The notes under the pieces: model-generated | What the model was told of the DNA's origin: nothing | The model's input: the letters and a program-made list of their open reading frames with translations, nothing else | The model's database searches: none | Program-made: the position numbers and the translations under genes | NCBI GenBank assembly: GCA_964023275.1 | Contig: OZ029915.1 | Location: 40,603,238 to 40,667,237, forward strand | Source: Norana najaformis | Lineage: Eukaryota; Annelida; Clitellata; Crassiclitellata; Hormogastridae | Length of the DNA stretch: 64,000 nt | Reading direction: 5' to 3' | Shown: positions 32,666 to 45,523 of the stretch, piece after piece | Layout of the letters: each line of letters opens with the position of its first letter | Position numbering within the stretch: position 1 is the stretch's first letter

Positions 32666-33454
32666 AAGAGTCAGGCAGAGAGACAGTGTGGCAGCTACGA
32701 TGGGTGATGTTTGGGATTGGAACGGAAAGAGGGATAAAAGGAAGAAGGGATAGGATCTGTGAAAGTGGAATGTTTTCAGTTTTGAGTGAGTTTGTATGAT
32801 AGGTCAGACAACTGTATTATGTATGTATATTTGACAAGAATTATTAATTTTTCAAACTATATCTAAAGGCTGATATCTTTGAGAATATAATTCCTCTTAG
32901 TGTAGATTGCTCTTTCACCACTAATTTTAATGAAGGATAAGCATAAAGCTACAAGGCCATAGGAAGCAAATGTAGTCACCTAATCAAAAGAAATGCATGG
33001 CAGAAGAAAGAAATCCTCGTGCAAACACAAACTGATTCTTTGGTTTAAACTACACAAAAAGCCTTTCCATAGCGCCACCTCAAAAAGAATAGGGAACTGT
33101 TGCTGGTTCTATAAATACTGTCAGATGAAAGACGGCCCGACTCAGTTATTCAAGCAGTTGCATTTGGAGATTGGGTTTTCATCTGAACTCTGATTCACTG
33201 TTCTCTTTGGAATATGACAGCCATCTTGGAAAGCCATTACGTTGCTTACTTTCATACAACAAAGAAAACTTCATTCTGAATTCCATAAAAAGAAGAGCTT
33301 TCTGACATTTAGACAACACGCATGAAACCTTCTCCTAAGAAATAACTACATCAGGCACATGTTGCCATGCAAAACATATAAATAATATACTGTAACTGAA
33401 TTGCAAAATCTTAATGAGTTTCAGGTGCTCCAATGTAATGTAACTTCACTGTAA
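32666..33454. other. Non-coding stretch
   Basis: 33055-33085 holds an isolated CCTTTCCATAGCGCCACCTC, a LINE-tail scrap. No gene. Confidence 0.45.
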
Positions 33455-33560
33455 TGTAAATCTCTTAAATTTCAGCACAACACAAATCCTTTGTCAAAGA
33501 GACCAGTTTATTCATTGGTGTTCAACTAAATCTAAGGTGCAACGTAAGCCCTATGCAGCA
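33455..33560 (-). repeat. Decayed SINE unit, ATTACG-tail family
   Basis: GAGACCAGTTTATTCATTGG and GTTCAACTAAATCTAAGG keep the layout of the better copies, in the same orientation as 32539. It is followed at 33569-33635 by repeated CATGTAACATTA units. Confidence 0.45.
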
Positions 33561-33899
33561 GCATTTAAAGGTCATGTAACATTAGCATGTAACATGTAAC
33601 ATTAACAATCTGCCATGTAACATTACAGTACTAACACATCATTTATAATGAAAGCCAACTGTTTGCTATAAATATTTACAGCATAAAGTTCTTCGCCCGA
33701 AATTAAATTTCTACTGCAAAACATCTAATCTGGTACATCTTGCAATCTCTATGCAGGTTTTTCACTCAAAACTGCAACACTCCTCATCCACAAATCATTT
33801 CCTGATTCCTCCTCTTCCTTTATTTCCCTCACCACTCAAATTCTAAAACCCATCCACCACAGCTACGGTATCTGCATGCCTGACCATTGCATCTTGACC

Positions 33900-34032
33900 C
33901 GGAACTGAATTTGACCTTACGTGCCTACCGATTTTGTTTTTGACTGAGCACCTGTGAATAAGCTGGTTCCCGTGACTTAGCTTTCTTGTGCGCTGTAGAA
34001 ATCTTGAGTTTTTATGACGATGATTTGACTGG
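33900..34032 (+). repeat. SINE-like unit, ATTACG-tail family
   Basis: GTGCCTACCGATTTTGTTTT, TGACTGAGCACCTGTGAATA, AGCTGGTTCCCGTGACTTAG and GCGCTGTAGAAATCTTGAG, with a decayed tail (TTTTTATGACGATGAT). Confidence 0.7.
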
Positions 34033-35399
34033 GCAGCCATTAGCAGAAAGTCAATAACTAGATCTAAATCAAACATTCTGTCAGTAATGATCCGAATAAT
34101 GTCGAACCATTAAGAAGCAAATTTATATTTCTACAAAGTTTACATCACGAAACCTATTCTGATACAGAAACATAAGGGTTAATCAAAACATTAAAATTAA
34201 CCATTTGAAACATACGCTGGCTCTAATATTTCTTACCTGTGTGCATTATAATAATGGTCCTATCACAATTGTTAGAGTGTGAGTCTAAAAATTAAATTTT
34301 TTTTTCAAAATCATTTCAGTTTATTACAAGCCCCCCTCTCTTGCTCGCTCTGCCTCCATCACTCTGTAGAAACCACACTCATTAGAATTACATCTGAATC
34401 CTATTTGATTCATCATCTGTTCGGTTTTAAATTACTGCACTTCACTGGTTTTGGTATCAAATGGCTCAAAAACTGCCACTACAAAAACTTGCCAGAAGTC
34501 AGCCATATGCTCATGAATTGATTTAATAGTAAATCTTCCACAGTCATCATTTACTGATTAAGCAAAACATGACACAAAACTCACTGAACTGAAAAGTCCA
34601 CTATGCCCAGAACAGACTACGCCAGGTTTCCGGTGATAACCGAGGATTACTGGGCGAATGTGCACCGAAAATCATAGCAGCCTCTGACAGCACACTCATA
34701 AACTTTTTATCCTCTATATCAAAGGACTATACCACTTCTACCATAATAAATAAGATTACTGTCATGCATATAGAAACCTCGGCTTTAGCTAAGGAGGCCC
34801 TGGTCATATATAGCCACCCTGAGAGAAGCATGGATCACAGGCAGCTCTTTAAATTTTGATTGATACCTTGAATACCCATATATTTTGTCCAGCACTATTC
34901 ACATATAACATTCTTGAACAAAACTGGGATAAAAGAGCACAACTCTTCCTAGCACAAGTAATAACGACAGATGGTTAACTAAGTATCCTAATAATTAAAA
35001 TTCAAGCAAGCTAAAAAGAAAGGACTGCAAAGGCCAGTATGTTTATCTAGGATATTTAAATAATCACAATTAAAGGCAATGATAATTAAACAGCATGCTG
35101 ATGCATGGTACTGAAATGTCTTATTACTAAATAAAATGACAAGTTCTGGGAGAGAAGTGTATCTGTGATATTCAGATGTCATGTAAAACTGAACACAGTG
35201 CGAACTGATCGTTATGTTTATATGTATTTTTATTACAAACTGCAATGACAATCTGAAGCAAAAGCTCATAAAGCATGACTAAAGAGGCCAGTGGAAGGCT
35301 CTTGAAGTACACCACCTCCATGACTACAAAGTAGTGATATTAGGTCTCAACGCCTGATCTTAATTAAGGCTTACTGCACTGTGTACAAAGAAACGTCTA
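34033..35399. other. Non-coding stretch
   Basis: Frames at 34279-34521 and 34988-35269 lack motifs. No gene or clear repeat. Confidence 0.5.
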
Positions 35400-35665
35400 T
35401 CCAGTGAAAGTAACTATAACTTAACCTTTGCCTATGTTGGACCTAATAGCTGGGATTGCCTTTCCCGAGAGCTCCAGCTTGGATTCCTCAGTTTGTCCCT
35501 TCCACAGTTTCGCAAGCGCCTGAAGTCTGTATTATTTGACAGTGGTCTCACTGGTTCGGGTCGGGAGTGCCTCTGATGAGTCTATTCTTGAAGTGGTGCT
35601 TTATAAATGTCAGATTACAATTACAATTACAAAATTACAATTACAATTTACAATTACAACCTGCC
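35400..35665 (+). mobile_element. LINE 3' end with ACAATT tail
   Basis: The plus strand encodes a LINE C-terminus (YVGPNSWDCLSRELQLGFLS, then PQFRKRLKSVLFDS), a short UTR with GTGGTGCTTTATAAATGTCA, and a tail of ATTACAATTACAA repeats. It is heavily 5'-truncated. Confidence 0.7.
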
Positions 35666-36817
35666 GGTTAGACATATACGTTGTCTAGCAAGTTAGAGGT
35701 GAACCTTAATCCTTGCTGGTTAGGCACATAGACTGTCTAACCTGTCTAAAATTTTATTATTATTTTCCAGAGGTTGGGCTGATCCACCAGGAATGAATAA
35801 AATAACTATTATTATTAATATTGTCAGTAGTAATGTCCAGTGTTTGTAAATTATAAGCCATGCCCTTAATTTGTGCATCTTTAGTCTTAGCCTCAGCCTT
35901 GTGGGTCCTGGCCTCAGTTTCAACCTCGGCCTCAGGGGTCTGGCCCTTGCTAACATCAGTGCTATACAGCCTGCAAACAGTGGTTAATTAAATATGAGAT
36001 GGCTTTATGCATTTGTTTACATCGGTAAGATGGCCATCTGTCCAGCACTTCTGAGAGGCAATTAAAGGTGCTATATTGAGTGTCTTGATACATGCATCTT
36101 AGCATACGTGCATACATATTTTCCAACTATCTGTGCTTTTGAGGTGAATTCATAAATTAGTGCAATATAAGTATCTGATTAATAATAATAATCCATACAT
36201 ACATATATACATATGTACATACATGCATATATATATATACATACGTACATACATGGTTTAGAGAACTTTACAATCTTACACATTTCTGAACTTGTAAAAA
36301 CCAGACTACAGCTATTAAACACTAGCAGTAAAACATGAGAACAAAGGACCAGCTGTTACAAGACTTCTTATGGAAAAGCTGTCAACTGCACCAGTGAATA
36401 TATTAGGTAAGAGTGTGTTATTTCAGAGAAAAAGTAACCAGAATCGTCTTCATCTAGCATCAAGAATACAAATGGCATGCAAAAACAAGCATCTTTCATA
36501 AGCAGGCATCAGTATGCCACCAAAGGTGTAGGTGAATGCAGCCATGGGAACACTAATAGCAAAACAGTTTTCAAAATACAGTGTTAGTAAATGGAACTCA
36601 GAGTTCTTGAACAGAGTTTACGGATGTAACATAACAATTCTGCAATTACTTACATGCATGGTGTATATATAGTACAAAATATTGCCCTATGAGGAAGAAC
36701 TGGCCTTACGAATCTGTAGAGGTCAGCGTTATGAATTTGTTTGGCCGTTTTTTCACTGAATGAGGCCCTTGGTGTTACCTGGAATTGATTATCAGGATTT
36801 TGGTTTGGTTTCTCATT

Positions 36818-36823
<6 letters not shown>
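35666..36823. other. Non-coding stretch
   Basis: The minus-strand frame at 35720-35956 is an Arg/Leu-rich product of AGGCC(T/A)GAGG-like repeats (about 35880-35945, four loose copies). At 36065-36100 a GGTGCTATATTGAGTGTCTT motif repeats the end of the 49-kb element. CATA runs at 36195-36255. No gene. Confidence 0.45.
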
Positions 36824-36879
<56 letters not shown>

Positions 36880-36906
36880 TCTCTCTCTCTTTGTCTCTCT
36901 CTCTTT
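36822..36906. repeat. (CT)n microsatellite
   Basis: About 27 clean CT units, then interrupted CT/TTGT. The Arg-Glu and Ser-Leu frames on the two strands are artefacts. Confidence 0.95.
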
Positions 36907-36964
36907 GACACACATACACACATTAATACACAAACATGCATGCATACACATACACCAAACACCT

Positions 36965-37000
<36 letters not shown>

Positions 37001-37060
37001 ACACACCTACACAAACACACCTACACAAACACAGCTACACAAACACACACACAAAGGAGA
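36965..37060. repeat. (CA)n and CTACACAAACACA repeats
   Basis: A clean (CA)n run passes into three copies of a CTACACAAACACA-like unit. Confidence 0.9.
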
Positions 37061-37324
37061 GAACTTCAGGAATTCAACTACAGCCTTGCTTGTGCCATAT
37101 AAAACAATGGCTAAATGACGATAATCAAATGAAAGCGAGAAGACATGTTACATCATATAGACAACGTGATAACGAAAAGACCTGAATCAGAACCTGACTT
37201 ACATTAGAGAAAAATGCAGGAGCCAGCAATTTCAAATTTTAAGACAAGCAACAGGGAAACCCGATAAGCCTAGTAATATCTCGGTTCAAACTATGGAAGA
37301 ATGTGTTTGATATAATTGTATTGT
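37061..37324. other. Non-coding spacer
   Basis: Nothing definable. Confidence 0.45.
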
Positions 37325-37700
37325 ATTTGATAACTTATATAGTGCTTCTTACAGAACAAACTACTCAGAGACGCTTCCAGAGTGAGAGCCTCTGGGAAAT
37401 AAGAACGTCTTTAAACAACGAGCTGACTGAGCTCTATCAACAACAGTGACCCTTGCACGAAGCGATAGCAGGAGTTCGTTCCACAGAGATGGGCCAACAA
37501 CAGCAAAAGCCCTCTGCTGAGCAAGGGAGGACTTAACACAAGGAACAAATAGATCCAGACGATCTAGAGAACGTAAAGGGCGGAATGAGGTATAGAGTGT
37601 GGAGGCCGAATAAGATCACAAAGATATTTTGGAGCCTGGCCCATGCAAGCTCTTATTACTATGTAATGTAGAAACAAGGCAGATTTATTACAAGACCTGT
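37325..37700 (-). mobile_element. LINE C-terminus and 3' tail
   Basis: On the minus strand: RACMGQAPKYLCDLIRPPHS (about 37650-37590), then landmarks of the DLFVPCVKSSLAQQRAFAVV and GPSLWNELLLSLRARVTVV type, then TFLFPRGSHSGS and a 3' end AAGCACTATATAAGTTATCA with an AATACAATACAATTATA tail. These are the classic C-terminal motifs of CR1/L2-like LINEs (chance frameshifts separate the blocks). Confidence 0.7.
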
Positions 37701-38530
37701 GGTAATTCCGGAATGGCCATGGTCCAAGATGGCAACCACGACCTTCAACGCAGCGATTTTTTGCTTTAACCTGTGTACAAATAGGTTTCTTTGTCATTGC
37801 CCGATGCTGTCTCGTGTGTTGCGAACACAGCTTTTTGCGATGTCCATATGACACAGCAATGAAACTTTTCTGTATGTAATTGTCTTTTCACCGACAGTTG
37901 GGCTCTGTGATGTCCCTACCCCTATCACTGTATGACCTGCGTTCACATCCTCTGCGTTGCTTCTGCTCCTGCAGCATTTCCTGTCTCTTTTGAACACACC
38001 TTTTTCTTAGCTATGAATGGGATAGAATCTTCTCTTGGCCAACCCTCACCTCTGCCGGGCCTCACAAAAGGCTAAAGGTGTCTGTAGCATCTGCTGGGCA
38101 CTCAAGCAATCACATCTTTAAGATGGCGTGGTTCATTTTACATGGCCCCAGATCTAAACCGTGCCTGGGCCCACATAAGCCTCCCTTCAGTGACTCTGTC
38201 TCCTCCGTATTTTCCCTGCAGGATCTTTGGGGCGGCTAGGTGGTCTTTGAGCCCAGTACATCTTCGACCTAGCACCTAGCGTGTTGTGCAGAATCTGGTC
38301 TCAAATTGATCTCCGCTATAACTGCTTTCATCAATCGCCTTTTGGTTGGTAATTTCCCACAGAAGTGCGGTCCATCCTGTTTGGTGGCAACCTCTTCCCT
38401 TTGCGTGAGAAGTCTGGAGACCTGCATCCTGTACTCATCAGATATTACTGGTGCAGGCTTGCATCCAAATGTGCTAATGCCTCTGCAGTCCACCAAGTCA
38501 TGGCTTCCCTGTCACTTGGACAGCTAGGCA
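37701..38530 (-). pseudogene. Unidentified ORF remnants upstream of the LINE tail
   Basis: Minus-strand frames at 38496-38269 (VDCRGISTFGCKPAPVISDE, then YRMQVSRLLTQREEVATKQD and GPHFCGKLPTKRRLMKAVI) and 37997-37794 have good protein-like composition, and the block is richer in G+C than its flanks. The first peptide is charged and helical with two cysteines; it looks like a fragment of a longer protein. It may belong to an element interrupted by the LINE or be a decayed host exon. I recognise no family and see no splice sites that settle it. Confidence 0.3.
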
Positions 38531-39395
38531 TCTAGCAGCATTAAGAAGTATTCGCTTGAGTAATTCCTAAGTCCAACTCGGCAATTACGGTGCCTTTGAG
38601 GTTACAAGTATGAAAACAAATCTTGCAGAAAAACCAAACATCAGCTGAGAATTTTGCCTTCAGATGGAAATAAACTAGGCAGAAGAGTTTTATGTTCCTT
38701 AGAGACAAAGTTAAATGAATCTATCCATAAAACAAATGTCGTCATTAGTCAATCTGAAGAGTGAGTGACAATGGCCCAAAAGTGTTTCCCTCCTTCTTAC
38801 ACAGAAATTCAAAGCAGTAATCAAACAGTATATCAACAGCAGTAATCTCTGTGTATCATTTCTTGTACGGATATGAAATGTTTTCAGAAGTATGAAAATA
38901 GAACTGGAATTATGAAAATACAATAAACTAGATCAAATAAGATTTACCTACTTTATTTTGGAGACAACATTGCATAACCTTAGATACAGAGTAAAATTAA
39001 AATAATTTAAAATGTGGTACAACATTAAACAAAATAAAACACAATAATACTTATTACAGATAAATATAATTACCAGCAACACTACAGTAAATCCAGCAAG
39101 TAAATTCAAAAATGGTTCATTCATTCTTGGCAATGTAAATAACTCAAATCACCAGAAATTCATGTTTAATTTATATTCTGGAATACCACACACTCCAACA
39201 CACACGCACGTTCATTATGCTGCACACAAGTACCCGGTATATTACATTTCCATTTATAATACAAAAGTCCACATTTGCTATAACCCTTGCCACTGGACCA
39301 TTTATGCGACACGCTGTGTACACAGCAGAGATACAAGATTGGAGACCATTAGAATTTGCGATTTTATTGGCACACGATCTGCTTCCCACTCTTGG
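38531..39395. other. Non-coding stretch
   Basis: AT-rich, with no gene supported. Confidence 0.5.
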
Positions 39396-39440
39396 CTTTT
39401 GCTGCCGCTGCTGCTGCTGCTGCTGGTACTGCTGCTTCTG
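39396..39440. repeat. (CTG)n microsatellite
   Basis: CTGCTGCTGCTGCTG with neighbouring imperfect units. The minus-strand Gln-rich frame across it (QQYQQQQQQRQQ) starts at a non-ATG codon and has no other support. Confidence 0.85.
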
Positions 39441-41689
39441 CCGAAGATGATGACTTCTGCAGCATTTCCGGTTGCAACTGGGTGCAATCTCACAAGCCCA
39501 TCCACAGATGAACAAATAAGTCAACATTACTCAGACATCAACCATCAGGAGACATTTCAATAGCAACGCCATCTGATAAATCCCAAATGAGAAGTGCAGG
39601 CACATATTCCAATTACCCGAACAAGTTTAAAATGCAACAGATATACAACCACCGACAACAGCACTAATAGCTCAGTCAGAATTTTAAAATTAATTTAGTA
39701 GGTTTCACCAAAACCTTTCCTATCAGATTAGCTTTTGTGTTACGGCTAACAACTACCTTTTAAAAGTTTAATACAAAGTCGCACACACAAAACGACTGTC
39801 ACCTGCAAGCACCACATTCATAAAAGTTCAATTAAATATATGAAAAGCATTTTAAAACAAAAGCAACTGCAGCTTAGGGAAGCAAATTCTGAGTGAAAGA
39901 GAGACCAGATCACTGAACTAATCATAATCATACAATAATAATAGTTAGAGCAATTATATTGGCAATATAATGTCTTGAAGGATGGTTGTGTAGACCTCTG
40001 AATCTCTCAGTAGATCATTAACTTCGAGAGCCATCACTATAACGGAAAAGCCGTTCACAGCAGCAAATGCCAAGGATAAACACTGAAACCCAGTGAGAAA
40101 GTGGCACGAAAGATCCCATACTCTAAGGACTCATAGATGGTGCATTGTTGGCCAATAAGTGACCGGGGCAACTGGCAAACATGACTCGCTTACCCAGCAC
40201 TTCAGAAGCCATTCATAAAAGTCTCATCAGTATAGGACATGCAAACTGAAGCCACAAAGCACACAGTACAAAAGACTGTCATTGGACTTTGACGTGTACT
40301 GATGTTCTACTTGAAGAAATTGTCAAAAATCACAACAAAGTCTCATCTCTTGACATCTATTTGACATCTTGTAAAAGGCTGACTGCTTCCTTTCATAGGC
40401 TTATTAATTACTGAAAAAGCCATGTATCTGAAAAGGATTTTGCATATCACTGGAAACATCTTCAGATAAGCTGTAAAGGATGTTTGCTTGCTTATCAGAA
40501 TTAGCACAGTTATTAAACCTGCACTGATGGAAACAAATACTTAGTTTGAAGCTGACTTTACAAAGATCCCTTTGGCACCTTTAACAGGACTCAATATACC
40601 AGAAAATTAAATCATTCCAATCAAATCTGCACCAAAAGCAGATAAGCATCTCCATAAACATTAGTTCAGCCCACCTTATGTTGCATAGATCTTACTGAAC
40701 CTGTCTGCTAGCCATGTTTCTGCCTTTAGAGAGTTTTGAAAGCTCCATATAAATAGTCAGATACACACATACTAAACACATGTATCTAATCTATGAACTT
40801 GCATGGTGCCAAAAGCTAAAGCACAAGGCTTCAACCAGTGGCACGACCCCCCCCCCCAACTGAAGCTCTATTCAATTTTCAGAAGATTTTTGAAAAACAG
40901 TCAATGCTAGACGTAAAATAATGGCTCCTAAACAGCTGAAAGACAAATTCATTATCACATTTCTCAAGCTCCTTCATCTTCCTTCTGTTCCTCTTCCAGG
41001 GTCTCTGTGAACAGAGTTATGATGAGACAGCTGACTAATGTGCAAAAGACAAATGTTCACAACAATGCAATTCTTGTCAACAACATATTAGTAGCCTCTG
41101 GTGAGATGAGTAATATAACCCTATCACTCTTGTTGGCACAACATGATAATGCCACCACATTTACAGAATCCTACTTGGCTAAGCTAAGAAGCTCCAGTAA
41201 TTCTGTTCACCCGATAATTCCATCAATCAGTCAGACAATCATTTGACATGCATTTCACATCCTACAGTGATTTGTTGGCTTAATGCATTAAAAAATTGTA
41301 TTTCTCCACTGTTAGTGAGAAATTCAGTGTATTTTATGTATGCTTTGAGGAATTTGTTTGTTACAACAGCCTACTCTTGTTCCGAGATTATCTACTACAG
41401 GACTTTGTTGCACTGTCTCCTCCACCCAAAGAAACTAATAAATACAAATAAAAACTTGGCAAGCTTTATTTGAACATGACTGTATAGTTTCAATGCCTGT
41501 CTAGTTTTATAAGTAAAATGGCAGTTGAATAGCCAGCCAAATAAAATCAACTCTTAGAATGAATAACCCAGTCTTGGATTTGTGAAATATATTGGCTGGA
41601 GGAAGGGGTGAGGTTCAGTGGCAATGCCCTCCCAGCAACTTCAATCCTGGGGTAACCACTGTTGACTGTTTTTTCATTTCATGACGACC
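39441..41689. other. Non-coding stretch
   Basis: No gene supported over about 2.2 kb. A C10 run lies at 40848-40857. 41595-41640 (GGTTCAGTGGCAATGCCCTC, CTTCAATCCTGG) is a possible decayed tRNA-derived SINE head just ahead of the LINE tail at 41690. Confidence 0.4.
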
Positions 41690-41762
41690 ATCAACTGATG
41701 CTTTGTGCATTACGGTAATGGCGCTATAGAAGCCCTCAGATGAGATTTGATCAGATTAGATA
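41690..41762 (+). mobile_element. LINE 3' tail (TTAGA family)
   Basis: ACCATCAACTGATGCTTTGT, GCATTACGGTAATGGCGCTA, TAGAAGCCCTCAGATGAGAT and a GATTAGATAA tail; the clearest example of the module. Confidence 0.75.
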
Positions 41763-42239
41763 ATCACACAATGAAAGATTAATAATAATATGAACCTAAC
41801 TCTATCCGTCTGCCTTTCAATTAGTCATTCAAACACCTGTTTGAATACCGTTTTGAGTAAACCAGTGGAACACAGATGATATTGCAAAATGTCAAAATAA
41901 AAACTCAAGAGGTACCAAATTTTATGCCAACAGATTTGTCCCATTTCCAGATGTATGCATTTACAGACAGAAAATTGCTTGTTAGGCTCAGCAGGTTTCC
42001 AGGAAATTCATAAATTTGTCATAAAAGTGTCAAAACCACGGCATACATTTTACAGTGCAAGCACTAAACAAAATCATTATGTTGTAAGTACACATTGTTA
42101 CCACATACTGGTACATTTTGGGAAGTCATTTAGAGTTTTTTATTTTAAGCAAACTGTGCAGTTTTGTTACACTGAGAAGTTGGAAATTCCACTTGGTGGA
42201 CTCACCAATGACTATAGGAAAGGGTCTAATTAATTAGAT
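41763..42239. other. Non-coding stretch
   Basis: The 41955-42233 frame has no motif. Part of this may be unrecognised 5' sequence of the gypsy fossil that follows. Confidence 0.4.
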
Positions 42240-45200
42240 GGTAGCATTATTGGATAATCTTCATAGATAAATAGGCAAGTTGAAATGATGATCAATTCCG
42301 GTGCCTCGGTTAATATCAAAGACGAAGCTACAGTCCAAATATACCCTGATCCTCCAAATCTCAGTCGGTTGCAGACCAGAATACATTCCTGTTCATCTAA
42401 ATCTCCCTTTGAGTCCATAGGATCTTTCAAAAGTCAAGTGAGCTATAAAGGAAAAGTCGCAAACGCCGTGTTTCATATTACCAAAGAAAACAAAAGATCA
42501 CTGCGGAGTTTCGCGACTGCATCAGAATGAGGATTGAATAAAACAACCTCAGTGCCATAGTACCAATGGAATCTATAATTACTGAGTGGCTGATAGACAC
42601 ACATCCTAAGCATTTTGACGAAATAGGCAAGCTGAACAACTTCCAGGTGAAATTTTGCATGGACGAGAGCGTTAAACCATCAGCACAACAACATAAAAGA
42701 ATACCATTCCACATACACAAGAAGATGGAATAAGAACTGAATCTTCTTCTTAAGCAAGGCATTATTGAATGAGTCAATGAACCAATGTCTTGGATAATGC
42801 TTATCCAGACGCCAGTAAAGCCTAAGAACGGGACAAAGTATGCACTTGTGTTGACATGCGCCAAGCGAATCCAGCCATTCTTTGTAAGCAGCACGTAACT
42901 CCAGTTCTAGCAGACATCATCAATGACCTAAGCAAGGCAAAGAAATTTTCAAAGTTAAATCTTTGTGCTGTTTATCATCAACTAGAACTAGATCCTGCAA
43001 ACCATCACATCACATTTTCTACTCATATTGGTTTGTTTTGCTCTAAGAGATTGAATTTTGGAATTCCTTTGGCTAGCATGATGTTTCGGAATACTACAGT
43101 GCAGATATGTGATGGTATTCCTGGAATATCAGCGACGACATAATCATATATGGTACTGCATCCGCTGAACATGGCAACAGTTTACTTGCTGTTATTAAAC
43201 GGTTACTGGAATGTGGTTTAGCTCTTAATAAGAACAAATGTGAGTTGAACAAAATCAAACTTAGTTTCTTTGGCCATGTATTGTCAACAGAGGGTATTAG
43301 TGTCCATCCTGAGAAGTTTGAAGTTCTTGTAAATATGATGTAAATATGAAAATCACCAACAAATGCAACAGAGGTTACAAGTTTGCTCAGAATGACAAAT
43401 TACAGTTCGCAGTTCATTCAGGACCAAGCAACAACAAAGACGGAACCTTTACGAAGGCGAACCAAAACAGGCATGTCGTTCAAATGAGGACCTGTGGCAC
43501 ATATAGCATTTGCCGAGCTCAAGATATGTTTGTGTCATGATGTAGTTACAGTAAAATATGATCCGAATAAGCGGTCACATGTCACAGTTGATGTGAACCC
43601 TGTCAATCTCAGCATTATTCTTGCCCAAGAGGATAATCAAGGTACATGTAACATACAAGTAGTTGAATACGTTAGTCAGTCTCTCAGACATTGAGATGAG
43701 TTACTGAAATATTTGTATGCCTGTTCTTTCAACATGATAAAAGACCATAAACCGCTTGAGGCTCGATATGGGAATTCTCAATCCAAATTATCCACCAGAA
43801 TGGGATGGTGGAGCATTAGGTTGCAGCCATATGACTTTAGAATCGTTCACAAAGCTGGAAAGGATAATCCAACTGATTACATGTAGCGACACCCGATGAA
43901 CAATCAAGGAGACAGAGATGACAGATCACCAAAGATCTCTGAGGAATATATCGGTTTTATTATTCACAAAGCTGTTCCTAAAGCCATGACATTAGAACAG
44001 ACTCAGGAAGAAGCCAATTCTGACCTGATTCTGCAGAAGGTACTTGCATGCATTAAGAGTAAGAACTGGTATGAAGCACGCAGGTTGACAAGTCTTCAAC
44101 AAGTCAGAGATGAATTATGCTTAATAATCATCTGATGTGAAGGCATTGTCGAAAGGCCCTCGAACGGTGGTATTGGAAAGACTACAACAGGAAGTCATAA
44201 GATGGTCCTCAAGGCATAACAAAGGCAAAGAAGGTTCTCAGACAAAAGTTTTGTTTCTTGGTATAGATAAAGCAACGGAAGACACATTAAAAAATACCTG
44301 TCTTGCCAAGCAGATACACAATCGAACGTTTTCAGAAATGTGGCAGAAGTTGTCACTTCCAAAAGTTTCAGAAGCTATTGCAGTCCAATGCCGAGCAAAG
44401 AATACTTACTTGCTATCACTAATGACTATTCAAAATGTCCAGAACTTTTGCTGAAGTATCCTTTCAGAGATCACATTCCTGAGGTAACGAAATCTCTTCC
44501 TGACAAAGACGCTGAGTTACAAACATGCAACTGAAAAAGAAGGTGAAAACACGTAGTTGCTCTGAAAGCTATAGCCATTGACAGCTAAGAGTCGGTGAGA
44601 CTGTGTGGGTGAGAAAGCTTCAAAGCAACAAGCTATCCAGCTGCTATGATAGCATCCTACTGACTGTAACAGACATTTGACAAACAACGATAACAGCTGC
44701 TAGATGCAGATACTCGAAAACAAGAAATTCATCTTTCTTCAAGATGGTGGACAGAGCTGACCAACTCCCAATTAAAGAAGATGACGACAAAGAAGATTAT
44801 AGTCCTCTTCAAAAGGAACATTTCCATTGTCCCTAAAATGCACTGCAACACCACCTTGCGAGGAAAACATAGCTACTCAGTCACATTGTTACCCACAGCG
44901 TCAGAAGAGGTGACCCCCAGAACGAATCATGCCAGGCTAAATGTTGTTTTGACAGACTGTTCCTGTATGAACTTCTATAGTTTTATTGTTATATAATGAC
45001 ACTACAGAAGTTTGCTTTTAAAGAAGAGGGGATGCAATGTTGGAACATTCTATATTATGAGGATGGGCTACAAAGTGTGAAACCAACAGAGAAGTAATAG
45101 TCTTTATATAAGTTAGATATTAGACTTTTGTAGGATAAGGTAACAGTCTTTATACAGCACAAGCACTTGTAAGTACAGACTACATGTTAAAAATAAAAGA

Positions 45201-45275
45201 CTTTATGATACAAGAGGAAAACCACAAAGCATTGTTCGCACTTATAAATTTTCTGGATGCCAGCTGAGTCTAACA
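42240..45275 (+). mobile_element. Ty3/gypsy LTR retrotransposon fossil, plus strand
   Basis: A broken gypsy-class copy without gag or a recognisable 5' LTR. Parts in order: an aspartic-protease-like start (MINSGASVNIKD near 42285), reverse transcriptase (42850-43330, including YHQLELDPANHHITFST and FFGHVLSTEGISVHPEKFE), RNase H-like region (43570-43890, with VTVDVNPVNLSIILAQ), an integrase-linked region (to about 44760), a purine-rich tract (45021-45037) and a 3' LTR (45038-45275). Order and motifs fit Ty3/gypsy. It carries many breaks and is old. It is in the opposite orientation to, and appears unrelated at the LTR level to, the fossil at 14558. Confidence 0.8.
45038..45275 (+). repeat. 3' LTR of the plus-strand gypsy fossil
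   Basis: It begins TGTTGGAACATTC directly after the purine tract AAAGAAGAGGGGATGCAA and ends GAGTCTAACA, so it has the inverted TGTT...AACA ends of an LTR. A polyadenylation-like AATAAAAGAC lies at about 45190. It is 238 bases long. No second copy was seen in the window. Confidence 0.7.
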
Positions 45276-45459
45276 GGCAATTTGCCATTATCATGCTGTT
45301 TCAGATGCCTTTACCGCACCAGCAAACAATACACAACTATCAAAGTTTCTTTTTAAATTTGCTTACAAATTTATTTTCCAACAGAGTGATCCAACTAAAA
45401 TCAAATTAGCATAGGTTGGCATCAATGGCAGAGGCAGTTTGAAAGTAACAGAGATGTTA

Positions 45460-45523
45460 TGAATATGTATTAACACGAATATGTATTAACATGAATATGT
45501 ATTAACATGAATATGTATTAAGA
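45460..45523. repeat. 4 x 16-bp tandem repeat
   Basis: Four units of (T/C)GAATATGTATTAACA, nearly perfect. Confidence 0.9.

Noticed and set aside
35720-35956. Arg/Leu-rich ORF followed by a membrane-like segment
   Set aside because: The Arg/Leu part is a degenerate GAGGCC-type repeat and the hydrophobic part an ATT tract; no supporting signals.
36650-37185. Arg-Glu, Ser-Leu and His-Thr repeat ORFs
   Set aside because: Translations of (CT)n and (CA)n microsatellites.
39171-39527. Poly-Gln-containing minus ORF of 118 codons
   Set aside because: It starts at a non-ATG codon, the Gln tract is a (CTG)n microsatellite, and the opposite strand is equally open.
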